A stretch of 15,314 bases of DNA from Hyphomicrobiales bacterium (GCA_003164375.1 PLTE01000429.1:7708-23021), one strand, 5' to 3'; counted from the first letter of the stretch, positions 6,993 through 14,065 are shown. Notes: generated from the sequence alone by a model not told the origin. Numbers and translations: made by a program.

Positions 6993-7982
6993 GTGCGCCT
7001 GACGCAGCGCTGTTTCTATGCACTCGCGGTGGGATTTGCCGCCGCGCTGGCGATATTCCCCAGCGCGACCTCGGCGCCGGCCGAGCCGGCGTGGCCGACC
7101 CGGCCGGTGAGATTGATCCTGACCCTTGGCCCGGGAAGCGGCGCGGATATCGGCGCGCGGTTGTTTGCGGACCGGCTCGCCCAGCGCTGGAGCCAGCCGG
7201 TGGTCGTCGAAAACCGCCCCGGCGGCGACGGCCTTGTCGCCATCAATGCATTTGTCGGCGCGCACGACGATCATGTCCTTTTGTACACACCGACATCGTC
7301 GTTCACCGCGCATCCGTTTTTGCACGAGAACCTGCCGTACAAGCCGAGCGATCTTGTGCCGATCACGCGGGTATCGAACACCGTTGTCGTTATTTCCGTA
7401 CCGGCCAGCTTGAACGTCACTTCGCTCGGCCAGCTTGTGGCGCTGGCGCGCGCCGAGCCGGGCCAGCTCAATTGGGCCGGCATGACCGGGGCGCTGGATT
7501 TCCTGCTCGCCGGCTGGCTGCAGCAGGAAGCCTTGAACATTCCCAAGGTGGCTTACAAAAATCCGGTGGATGCGGCCAATGATCTCGCCGAGGGACGCGT
7601 GCAGCTTTACGAATCGGCCTTCGCAATCGTCCGGCCGCAGGTCGATTCCGGCAAGATCAAGGTCCTTGCCGTCACCAACACCGTGCACAACCCGAGCGAA
7701 CCGATTATTCCGACGGTTGGCGAAGCCGGCCAGCCGGCGCTGACCGTCGACGGCCTCGTCGGTCTGTTCGGGCCAACGGGAATGCCGCGCGAGCTTCGCG
7801 AACGGATCACTGCCGACATCCGCGCGGTTGGCGACGACACCATCAAGGACCGCTTGGCCGCTACGGGCCAGCTCCTCAATGTCGGCGGCCCCGAAGAGTT
7901 CGCCAAATCGATCGACGAGCAGCGTGCCCAAGTGGCGAAATTCGCCAAGCAACTCGGCCTTGAGCCATTGCCGCAAAACTGA
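6993..7982 (+). CDS. Bug/TTT-family periplasmic binding protein (fourth)
   Basis: A 329-aa Bug-family receptor starting with GTG, just after a strong GGGAGGAGA ribosome site. The signal peptide spans about residues 1-28 (core 9-23, A-T-S-A ending). Family marks are present but drifted: W-P-T-R-P-V (34-39), L-G-P-G-S-G-A-D in place of the usual P-G-G-x-x-D, V-V-V-E-N-R-P-G-G-D-G, V-A-Y-K-N in place of V-P-Y-K-G, and I-P-T-V-G-E. Such changes around the ligand-contact loops hint at a ligand different from that of the other three copies. It lies 57 nt after the dehydrogenase gene on the same strand and ends 1 nt before the stop of a convergent gene, leaving no room for a private terminator. No permease genes are nearby. 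Confidence 0.9.
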   Translation: MRLTQRCFYALAVGFAAALAIFPSATSAPAEPAWPTRPVRLILTLGPGSGADIGARLFADRLAQRWSQPVVVENRPGGDGLVAINAFVGAHDDHVLLYTPTSSFTAHPFLHENLPYKPSDLVPITRVSNTVVVISVPASLNVTSLGQLVALARAEPGQLNWAGMTGALDFLLAGWLQQEALNIPKVAYKNPVDAANDLAEGRVQLYESAFAIVRPQVDSGKIKVLAVTNTVHNPSEPIIPTVGEAGQPALTVDGLVGLFGPTGMPRELRERITADIRAVGDDTIKDRLAATGQLLNVGGPEEFAKSIDEQRAQVAKFAKQLGLEPLPQN

Positions 7983-7983
7983 A

Positions 7984-8937
7984 TTAATTATGCTGCGGGG
8001 TTTTGACGTCCGTCTGCACGCTGATCGCCATTTGCCACTGGCCGTTGCGCTTCACCCAGACGCGCGCGATGCGCAGCAGCGGCTCAATATCGTCGGGCTC
8101 GCCCTGCTCCGACACCATCACCGCGCTATCTCCATAGACCCACAACCGCATCGAATGGATGGCAGTGAGGATCGTTGGGATATTTTGCGCCTTCTCATTC
8201 TCGAAATGGGCAATGCGTCCGGATTTCGGGACCGGCGGGTATCCCGATCGGTAATACATGTATTCGTCGGCAAGATGTTTTTGGTATTCCGCCGTGTCGT
8301 GAGCAACCGCGGTTTTCTCGATCGCCTGATATGTCGTGATGACGTCCTGCTCGGCCTGCGAACGGACGCGGTAGGGAATGGTCTCGCAGGGGTTCTTGCA
8401 TTCGTAGAGTTTGGCCAACTCCTTGACCGCGTCCGGCAGCGGCGGGAGTTCCGCGGCGGCCTGCGAGGCGTCCGCGGCGGCGAGTGCAACATCTTGCATC
8501 ATCAGAACGCGCCAAGTGCGCTTCTGCTTGGCCCAGATATGGAGGATGAAGGTGTCGCTGCCTTGAGCGGATTGGCGCACCCCGGTGACGATGGCGACGA
8601 GGCCGTAGACCGTCGCCTTGACGTCGGTTGCGGGAGCTGTTTCCGCGCTCTTGAGATCGGCGAGAAATTCCTTGCGCTGATGAATCTTGCCGTTCTCGTC
8701 GGTATAAGTGAATTGCAGCGAGAGCAACCTGCGCACGGCCGAATTGTCGCCGGCATGCATGGCATCGCCGAGCGCCGTATCTGCGGCGAGCACGAGCGCG
8801 GTTTCACCGGTCGCCTGCTGCGCCCTGAGTTCGGCGCGAACTGCGATCAGCGCGCTCGCGACCAGAGCCGCAAGCGAAATCAGCTGGAGAAGCGGTCGCT
8901 TAGCGCGTCGCCTGGCCCGTCGCTCGGCCGCCGGCAT
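7984..8937 (-). CDS. Membrane-anchored protein with two NTF2/SnoaL-like (DUF4440-type) domains
   Basis: A 317-aa protein of unknown function. A very basic start (R/K-rich residues 6-14) leads into one hydrophobic segment (about 15-34), so it is either anchored in the inner membrane facing the periplasm or has an uncleaved signal. Two domains of the NTF2/SnoaL type follow: residues 45-152 and 197-312. Both show the long first helix, an F/Y-x-Y-x-[DR] strand after it, and the late W-R-V / W-Q-M strand typical of DUF4440. The linker holds C180-x-x-x-C184. The ATG ending at 8937 is chosen because GAGGAGAAGG precedes it; the frame stays open 48 codons upstream without support. It is convergent with the fourth Bug gene. 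NTF2-like folds serve as enzymes or ligand binders; which applies here is not visible. Confidence 0.78.
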   Translation of the reverse strand: MPAAERRARRRAKRPLLQLISLAALVASALIAVRAELRAQQATGETALVLAADTALGDAMHAGDNSAVRRLLSLQFTYTDENGKIHQRKEFLADLKSAETAPATDVKATVYGLVAIVTGVRQSAQGSDTFILHIWAKQKRTWRVLMMQDVALAAADASQAAAELPPLPDAVKELAKLYECKNPCETIPYRVRSQAEQDVITTYQAIEKTAVAHDTAEYQKHLADEYMYYRSGYPPVPKSGRIAHFENEKAQNIPTILTAIHSMRLWVYGDSAVMVSEQGEPDDIEPLLRIARVWVKRNGQWQMAISVQTDVKTPQHN

Positions 8938-9084
8938 GCCTTCTCCTCGAATGTCGGCGTCTAGGCCGCGCTGAGACGATAAAGCCAAAACATGACATTT
9001 TTCACCATCGGAACTCAAGGCGACGGTCGCGAAACCCGCCGCGCAACATTGTCGGCTTCGGAGAAGTTTCGGGCCCGGCAACGA

Positions 9085-9474
9085 TCAGTTGCAAAGATGG
9101 CTGAACGGATCGCATTGCACGCCGCGCGCTGCGCGATGACGGTGGTGCCGCGCCTCGCGTTCGACATGCTTGCGGCCGGCCTGCTTGGCACCAGCCTCGT
9201 TGGCGCCGGCCGCCTTCGCGCCGGCCGCCCGGCCGCTGCCTTTCATGACGATGCGGCAAGGCTCGCTAAGCTGGGCCAATTTTTCTTTCATGCAGGTCGT
9301 GACCTTCGCCACGTCGGGAATGAAATCGGAGCACAACCGCATCGCGTCGGGCGTGCAAGCTCGGCGGGCGGCGTCGCTGCCGGCGTCGCTGCCTTGGGCG
9401 CCGGCACTATCGAAACTGGAAACCAGCGCTCCGGCCAGTAACACCAGACAGCCGAAGAAACGAGCGATCCGCAT
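9085..9474 (-). CDS. Secreted Cys-rich-repeat protein with Ala-Gly-Lys pentapeptide tail
   Basis: A 129-aa secreted protein. Residues 1-26 form a signal peptide (core 8-20, A-G-A-Q ending). The body has one Cys-rich repeat of the kind seen in the FGFR/GLG1-like family and in many small rhizobial proteins: C40-x7-C48, I-P-D-V, C61-M, L-x-x-L-S-x-P-C73, expected to form two disulfides. Then come four imperfect pentapeptides of the form A-G-A-K/N-x (residues 84-103), a His/Arg-rich stretch (103-117) and two more cysteines (C121, C128). I start at the ATG ending at 9474, with GGGGA upstream; a TTG five codons earlier is possible. The function is unknown; metal binding by the His-rich tail is a guess. 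Confidence 0.75.
   Translation of the reverse strand: MRIARFFGCLVLLAGALVSSFDSAGAQGSDAGSDAARRACTPDAMRLCSDFIPDVAKVTTCMKEKLAQLSEPCRIVMKGSGRAAGAKAAGANEAGAKQAGRKHVEREARHHRHRAARGVQCDPFSHLCN
9203..9229 (-). repeat. 15-nt-period repeat inside the Cys-rich protein gene
   Basis: The 12-mer GCGCCGGCCGCC (plus-strand reading) occurs at 9203-9214 and again at 9218-9229, a 15-nt step equal to five codons. It underlies the A-G-A-K/N-x pentapeptide repeats of the protein tail, and suggests growth by replication slippage. Confidence 0.7.
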
Positions 9475-9695
9475 ATGCAATTTCCCCAATTTCGATAATT
9501 TGTGTCGGGCGCCGCGACGTCGGCCGCGGGCAAGGCGCCGATCTCTTTACGCAAAATCTGGTTTGCGAAGCAAATTTGCGCGTAGCTCCATTCCGGAGCT
9601 TCCACACCTGCTGGTCGAAAGGTGGCGAAAGTACGATCTAGAGCGCACCAGCCTGCAGGCGGGAATTTGCCGGGGGCATGGAGCGAGTCGGCCTT
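9475..9695. other. Intergenic stretch with small palindromes
   Basis: No gene is supported in these 221 nt, upstream of the Cys-rich gene and downstream of the small membrane protein gene (both minus). It contains a 10-bp palindrome GCAAATTTGC (9570-9579), a hairpin AGCTCC/GGAGCT with a 5-nt loop (9584-9600) and the palindrome GCCTGCAGGC (about 9653-9662). None is followed by a T-run on either strand. They may be operator sites or chance. The open frames crossing this stretch have no ribosome site or recognisable content. Confidence 0.4.
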
Positions 9696-10130
9696 TCAGC
9701 CGCCCCAGGCAAAGCGCCTACGGGCGCGGACCATGTCCCTGGCGACACCATCCGGGCAGGGACCGATTTCGCCCTCGACCATTTCTGACGTCCCATTGTC
9801 GAACGACATGTGCCGACAGAGCTTCCCGTCAGGCATCGCATAAACGACGTCGCCGATGCCCTTGGCTTCGCGCGCGGCCACTGCCGAGCGTAACAGCGGC
9901 TCGATCGCGGCGTGGCCACCGACCAGCGTGGCGGTGGCGAAGAGCATGAGAAACGCCGATGAAATGATCACGGCGCGTAGCGACGTCTGGTCGTCGAGGT
10001 CCCGCCGCGCCCATGTATTCCGGCGCGGGCGCGAATTGACGCCGACATGATCCGACGAGTCGAACCATGAGGACGCCTCCAGCTCTGCCCCTTTGGCTGC
10101 GTGCATTGCACCATAAAACACAAAAGCCAT
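9696..10130 (-). CDS. Small single-span membrane protein of unknown function
   Basis: A protein of up to 144 aa that I recognise only as a type of small rhizobial hypothetical. It has a polar, Arg-rich N-terminal part (about 1-50), one membrane helix (about 52-72, rich in I, L, A, V), then a periplasmic-side tail with Y97-A-M-P-D-G-K-L-C105-R-H-M-S-F-D-N and E-G-x-I-G-P-C125. The two cysteines may pair. The C-terminus is basic (R-A-R-R-R-F). The start is uncertain: neither the ATG ending at 10130 nor Met9 (10106) has a clear ribosome site. It is divergent from pobA across 175 nt, in the place where the regulator pobR often lies, but it shows no DNA-binding domain. Confidence 0.62.
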   Translation of the reverse strand: MAFVFYGAMHAAKGAELEASSWFDSSDHVGVNSRPRRNTWARRDLDDQTSLRAVIISSAFLMLFATATLVGGHAAIEPLLRSAVAAREAKGIGDVVYAMPDGKLCRHMSFDNGTSEMVEGEIGPCPDGVARDMVRARRRFAWGG

Positions 10131-10305
10131 TGCAGCGCCGATAAGAAATTACTTTTGATTTGAGCGAATTTGGCGACGAGGATGTATCCGATCGACCGCA
10201 AACGTCGGCGCAGCGGGCGTTGCTTTGCCCACTCCCGGTTTGCCGCAAGAGGTGAAATAATCGTCGCCGGTCTTAACAGGCCCGTCGGGGAGGACATTCG
10301 ATCTG
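10131..10305. promoter_or_regulatory. Divergent intergenic region upstream of pobA
   Basis: These 175 nt must hold the pobA promoter and possibly that of the small membrane protein. I see an AT-richer patch next to the membrane-protein start (10140-10170) and an 8-bp inverted repeat, GGCGACGA (10172-10179) with TCGTCGCC (10261-10268), separated by 81 nt. GGGGAGG at 10287-10293 is the only ribosome-site candidate for pobA, 12 nt from the ATG. No convincing -35/-10 pair could be fixed by eye. Confidence 0.35.
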
Positions 10306-11472
10306 ATGCGAACGCAAGTGGCCATCATCGGCGCCGGCCCGGCCGGCTTGCTGCTCGGCCAGCTGCTTCATAAGCAGGGCATCGACAACATCATCCTGGA
10401 ACGGCAAACCGCCGACTATGTGCTTGGCCGGATCCGCGCCGGCGTCATCGAGCAGGTCACCATGGACTTGCTCGACCAGGCCGGCGTTGGCGCGCGCATG
10501 CACGCCGACGGGCTCATTCATGACGGCGTCCAGATTTGCGTCGACGGCACCCGCCATCGCCTGTCGTTAAAGGACCTGACCGGCAAAACGGTAATGGTCT
10601 ACGGACAGACCGAAATCACCAAAGACCTCATGGACGGCCGCGCGACGGTCGGCGCACCGACGATCTATTCCGCCAATGACGTGAGCTTGCACGATATGTT
10701 CGGCGACCGGCCACGCGTGACGTATAGTTCAAAGGGAGAACCCCGGGAGATTGTCTGCGACTTCATCGCCGGTTGCGACGGTTTTCACGGCGTCAGCCGC
10801 CAGAGCGTTCCGACGGAGGCGATCACCGCCTATGAGCGCGTCTATCCGCTCGGCTGGCTCGGCATCCTGTCCGACACGCCGCCGGTCTCGGACGAGTTGA
10901 TGTATGTGCGCCACCCGCGTGGCTTCGCGCTGTGCTCGATGCGCTCGCCGACCCGCAGCCGCTATTACATTCAATGCAGCCTCGCCGACGACGTCGCGGC
11001 GTGGCCGGATCAGCGATTCTGGGACGCGTTGAAACCCCGGCTCGACGAGCAAGCTCAAGCCGCGCTCGTCACCGGGCCGTCGATCGAAAAAAGCATCGCG
11101 CCGCTGCGCAGCTTCGTTGCCGAGCCGATGCGCTTCGGCCGGCTTTTCCTTGCCGGCGACGCCGCCCATATCGTGCCGCCGACCGGCGCCAAAGGGCTCA
11201 ATCTGGCGGCCAGCGACGTGCAATATCTGTCTCACGCGCTGGTCGAGCACTACGTGGAGAAGTCGGACGCCGGTCTTGACCGCTATTCCGAGCGCGCACT
11301 CAAGCGTATCTGGAAAGCCGAGCGTTTCTCGTGGTGGATGACCATGACGCTGCATCGGATCTCCGACAATGCGTTTGATCATCAGCTCCAACTCGCCGAA
11401 CTCGATTATTTGTTCCGATCGAAATCCGCTGCCGCCGCGTTCGCGGAGAATTATGTGGGGTTGCCATATTAG
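10306..11472 (+). CDS. pobA: 4-hydroxybenzoate 3-monooxygenase (p-hydroxybenzoate hydroxylase)
   Basis: Flavoprotein that uses NADPH, O2 and FAD to convert 4-hydroxybenzoate to protocatechuate, feeding the beta-ketoadipate pathway; cytosolic. At 388 aa it is close to the usual 390-394. FAD motifs are all present: G9-x-G11-x-x-G14, the DG motif C157-D-G-F-H-G (157-162) and the GD motif L282-A-G-D-A-A-H (282-288). Residues matching the known Pseudomonas active site are visible with a one-residue shift: R44, Y200, S211, R213, R219, Y221, P292-T293 and Y383. The substrate-contact block H-P-R-G-F-A-L-C-S-M-R-S is intact. The next gene begins 9 nt after its stop. No pobR-type regulator and no protocatechuate genes lie in the window, so the rest of the pathway must be elsewhere. 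Confidence 0.96.
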   Translation: MRTQVAIIGAGPAGLLLGQLLHKQGIDNIILERQTADYVLGRIRAGVIEQVTMDLLDQAGVGARMHADGLIHDGVQICVDGTRHRLSLKDLTGKTVMVYGQTEITKDLMDGRATVGAPTIYSANDVSLHDMFGDRPRVTYSSKGEPREIVCDFIAGCDGFHGVSRQSVPTEAITAYERVYPLGWLGILSDTPPVSDELMYVRHPRGFALCSMRSPTRSRYYIQCSLADDVAAWPDQRFWDALKPRLDEQAQAALVTGPSIEKSIAPLRSFVAEPMRFGRLFLAGDAAHIVPPTGAKGLNLAASDVQYLSHALVEHYVEKSDAGLDRYSERALKRIWKAERFSWWMTMTLHRISDNAFDHQLQLAELDYLFRSKSAAAAFAENYVGLPY

Positions 11473-11481
11473 AGGTGAGCC

Positions 11482-11727
11482 ATGCTTGAACTACGCCCCA
11501 GTTGCGAATGCTGCGACAAGGACCTGCCGCCGGCGGCCGCCGATGCCATGATTTGCACCTTCGAGTGCACGTTCTGCCGCGACTGCGTGGAAAACAGACT
11601 CGGCGGTATCTGCCCGAACTGCGGCGGCAATTTTGCGCTACGCCCGGTGCGACCGGCCGGCAAGCTCGTGAACAATCCGCCATCGCGGCAGCGCGTTTTC
11701 AATCCGCAAGGCTGCGGCCGGACATGA
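11482..11727 (+). CDS. DUF1272 small cysteine-rich zinc-binding-type protein
   Basis: An 81-aa protein matching the DUF1272 family. It begins L-E-L-R-P-x-C8-E-C10-C11, then has C25-T-F-E-C29-T-F-C32-x-x-C35 and C44-P-N-C47-G-G-N, so several cysteine pairs suited to binding zinc as in ring- or ribbon-like folds. A GAGGTGAG ribosome site precedes the ATG. It starts 9 nt after pobA on the same strand and is very probably in its operon. The family has no established function; a role linked to aromatic degradation is suggested only by position. The C-terminal 20 residues are less conserved in appearance, with a lone C78. Confidence 0.88.
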   Translation: MLELRPSCECCDKDLPPAAADAMICTFECTFCRDCVENRLGGICPNCGGNFALRPVRPAGKLVNNPPSRQRVFNPQGCGRT

Positions 11728-11794
11728 CGCTTTTTCCGCTATTGTGGCGTCGGATAAGAACGGGACAAGCAGTAACGCAGGTCAGCGGCGGAGT

Positions 11795-13045
11795 TCAGGT
11801 CGGCTGCTCCATCTTGCATCCGGTGTCGGCAACCGAACCGGCGGCCTGTTCGCCAGGCACCAGGGCTCCGACCGTGACCAGGTCGTCGGCACTCGCCTTC
11901 GCCGGGTGCACTTCCCCGATGAAAATGTTGGGCATCAATTGGTGATCGCCCTTGCGATAAATCACCTTGCCGGGCTGCAGCGCCACATCCGGCGGCAGCT
12001 CGAAATCCTCCAGCGCCATCGCCAGTTTCGGGCCTTCGAGCGACTTCGCTTTTTCCGCGGCAAGCCGCACGGTGTGCATCGACACGTAACCGAACCAATC
12101 GCGGGCCGAGGGCGTCTTTTTGGTCGTCGCGCGGTAGTCGCCGACGAACTTCACCACTTCGGGCACGTTGGGTTGATTCCACCACCACTCATAGGTCCAC
12201 CAGCCGGTTTGCGCATCCGGCGGACATCCTTTGATGCTTTCCAATTCGAACAGCGCGCCCCCGAGCGACATCTCTTTCTGCATGCCGAACCGGGTGAATT
12301 GCTTCATGCAGTCGATCTGAGAAAGTCCACCCATGTTGTTCAGCAGCACGTTCGGTTTGTAGGCCTTGGCCTTGATCAGCGTGGCGGAAAAATCGGCATT
12401 GTTGATCGGCAGCATGTCGCCCTCATAGCTGCCGCCGGCCTTGGTGAGGGCCTTGACGAAGGCACCCTGCAGCGTGTGGCCGTAGGCATAGTCCGGCGTG
12501 ATGAAGAACCATTTATTGCCGAACCGCTTCACCAATTCCGGCGTGACCGCCTCGGCGTCCATCGTCGTCGCGTTGCAAACGCGGAACACGTTCCATTTGC
12601 AATTGGTGCCGGTGATCGGATCGGTGTGGCCACCGGGCACGATATGGAGCACTTTCTTCTCGTTGGTCACCTGCGACATCGCGTAAGCGACGCCAGAATT
12701 GACGTCGCCGAAGATCACGTCGACCTGATTGCGGTCGATCAGTTTGCGCGTCTTCTGAACCCCGGTGCCGACGTCGTTCGCCGAATCCTCGACCAGAAGC
12801 TGAACCTGGCGACCGAGAATGCCGCCCGTCTTGTTGATTTCCGCCTCGGCATATCTCGCGCCGTCGACCTCGCTTTGCGCCAGCGCCGACAGCACGCCGG
12901 TCAACGGATCGACCATGCCGATCTTCACCGGCTCCTCGCCGCGCGCCGCGATGAGGAACGGCGAGCCGATGACTTGACTGGCGCCGAGCGCGAAACCCGC
13001 CTTGAGGAACGTGCGACGGCGCACCGACGTCTTAACGTGCGACAT
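11795..13045 (-). CDS. Tat-exported ABC transporter substrate-binding protein (branched-chain amino acid/amide type)
   Basis: A 416-aa periplasmic binding protein of the Leu/Ile/Val-binding (peripla_BP_6, LivK/UrtA-like) family. The N-terminus has a twin-arginine signal: R10-R11-T-F-L-K followed by a mild hydrophobic stretch (16-33), so it should be exported folded. The ligand-domain pattern is clear: K41-I-G-M-V-D-P-L-T-G (41-50), A-E-x-N-x-x-G-G-I-L-G-R (67-79), V-D-V-I-F-G-D-V-N-S-G (108-118), then a Y-A-Y-G hinge region (186-189). TGAGGAT precedes the ATG. It follows the acyl-CoA dehydrogenase gene by 77 nt on the same strand. No permease or ATPase genes are in the window, so it is an orphan here. 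Several related proteins bind amides, urea or aromatic acids; the ligand cannot be named. Confidence 0.92.
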   Translation of the reverse strand: MSHVKTSVRRRTFLKAGFALGASQVIGSPFLIAARGEEPVKIGMVDPLTGVLSALAQSEVDGARYAEAEINKTGGILGRQVQLLVEDSANDVGTGVQKTRKLIDRNQVDVIFGDVNSGVAYAMSQVTNEKKVLHIVPGGHTDPITGTNCKWNVFRVCNATTMDAEAVTPELVKRFGNKWFFITPDYAYGHTLQGAFVKALTKAGGSYEGDMLPINNADFSATLIKAKAYKPNVLLNNMGGLSQIDCMKQFTRFGMQKEMSLGGALFELESIKGCPPDAQTGWWTYEWWWNQPNVPEVVKFVGDYRATTKKTPSARDWFGYVSMHTVRLAAEKAKSLEGPKLAMALEDFELPPDVALQPGKVIYRKGDHQLMPNIFIGEVHPAKASADDLVTVGALVPGEQAAGSVADTGCKMEQPT

Positions 13046-13095
13046 GCTCGATCCTCACCCCCAATTTTTACGCGGTCAACTACAGACTTGTCGCC

Positions 13096-13113
13096 CCGCC
13101 CGCCGCCGGGCGG
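13096..13113 (-). terminator. GC-rich hairpin between dehydrogenase and binding-protein genes
   Basis: CCGCCCG (13096-13102) and CGGGCGG (13107-13113) form a perfect 7-bp stem with a 4-nt loop, beginning 10 nt after the stop of the dehydrogenase gene on the minus strand. There is no T-run after it, so it may act as a weak or factor-assisted terminator or as an mRNA end protector that sets different levels for the two genes. Confidence 0.4.
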
Positions 13114-13122
13114 CCATGCCGG

Positions 13123-14064
13123 TTACGTCAAATTCTTTTTCCGCGCCTTCGCCTGTTCGGCGAGGAAACGCGACAGCCTTGTGCGCACCGCATCGGCCTG
13201 CTCCGGCGTCCAGCGGCGCAAGCCTTCGCCGGTTTTCATGCCGAGCTTGCCCGCCGCGACCTTGTCGCGCAGCAATGGATGCGGGCCCGGCGTGCAGTCG
13301 AGGTGCTGATAAAGCACCGCGGCGATATCGAAAGTCAGATCCACGCCGACCAGATCGGTCTGCTCCATCGGTCCAAGCACGGCGGTGCGCGCGCCAAATC
13401 CTGCTTTGACGACTGTGTCGATCGTTTCCGCGTCGCAGACGCCTGCGGCTACGAGCGCGATCGCTTCGCGCTTCATGGCGTGCTGCAGCCGGTTGCCGAC
13501 AAAACCCGGCACATCGCGGCGGACGTGAACCGGCGTTTTTCCGGCATCGCGCAGCAGCGCCATGGTACGCCGCACCACCTGCTCGCTGGTCATTTCGTTC
13601 TGGATCACTTCTACCAGCGGAACAAGATGCGGCGGATTCCAGAAATGCGTGCCGATGACGCGCTCACGATGCGCGAGATGTCGGCCGATCACGGTCGAGG
13701 GAATAGCCGAGCTGTTGCTGGCGAGGATGGTATCCGGCGCGACGAGCGACTCCAGCTCGGCGAAGATTTGTTGCTTCAGCGGCAGCTTCTCCGGCGCCGC
13801 CTCAAAGACGAAAGCCGCGCCCCGCATCGCCGGGGCAATCGTATCATACGCCGCGATGTTGTTCAGGAGAGCCGGATCGTCGTCGAGCAGATCGGCGATT
13901 GCGCGCAGACGTTTACTCAGCGTTGCGAGCAGTTCCGTTGCCGGTTCGAAAACGGCGACTTGGTGGCCCGCGGCGGCGAACAGATAAGCGATGCCATGGC
14001 CCATCAAACCGCCGCCGACGATGGCTATTTTTTGGCCGGGGTTTTGCTCGTTCTGATCACGCAT
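13123..14064 (-). CDS. 3-hydroxyacyl-CoA dehydrogenase
   Basis: A 313-aa NAD-dependent dehydrogenase that oxidises 3-hydroxyacyl-CoA to 3-ketoacyl-CoA (fatty-acid, butanoate or aromatic ring-cleavage pathways); related members act on L-carnitine. The Rossmann motif is G17-x-G19-x-x-G22, with acidic E40 ending the second strand, typical of NAD specificity. The active-site set is complete: S119 (in S-N-S-S-A-I-P), H140 (G-T-H-F-W-N-P-P), E152 and N191 (P-G-F-V-G-N-R). The C-terminal domain ends with G-x-K-T-G-E-G. The start has only a weak GAGA-like ribosome site, overlapping an inverted repeat; the next in-frame Met is M21, inside the Rossmann motif, so this start is the sensible one. Probably in one operon with the downstream ABC binding protein. 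Confidence 0.92.
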   Translation of the reverse strand: MRDQNEQNPGQKIAIVGGGLMGHGIAYLFAAAGHQVAVFEPATELLATLSKRLRAIADLLDDDPALLNNIAAYDTIAPAMRGAAFVFEAAPEKLPLKQQIFAELESLVAPDTILASNSSAIPSTVIGRHLAHRERVIGTHFWNPPHLVPLVEVIQNEMTSEQVVRRTMALLRDAGKTPVHVRRDVPGFVGNRLQHAMKREAIALVAAGVCDAETIDTVVKAGFGARTAVLGPMEQTDLVGVDLTFDIAAVLYQHLDCTPGPHPLLRDKVAAGKLGMKTGEGLRRWTPEQADAVRTRLSRFLAEQAKARKKNLT

Positions 14065-14065
14065 G

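Noticed and set aside
6207..7976. A 589-codon open frame on the minus strand opposite the dehydrogenase and the fourth Bug gene
   Set aside because: It is antisense to two well-recognised families, has no recognisable domain and an Arg/His/Asp-rich composition typical of GC-rich shadow frames.
9288..9605. A 105-codon minus-strand frame starting with a natural-looking acidic N-terminus in the gap before the Cys-rich gene
   Set aside because: It runs out of frame into the Cys-rich gene, has no ribosome site and its second half is a shadow translation.
11728..11794. Bidirectional terminator between the DUF1272 gene and the ABC binding protein gene
   Set aside because: A GACGC/GCGTC pair around a T-run is present, but the loop is about 16 nt and the stem only 5 bp, and the T-run is in the loop instead of after the stem.
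11744..13309. A 521-codon open frame on the plus strand opposite the ABC binding protein and the end of the dehydrogenase
   Set aside because: It crosses two real minus-strand genes and their gap, shows the His/Arg/Asp-rich shadow composition and no family marks.
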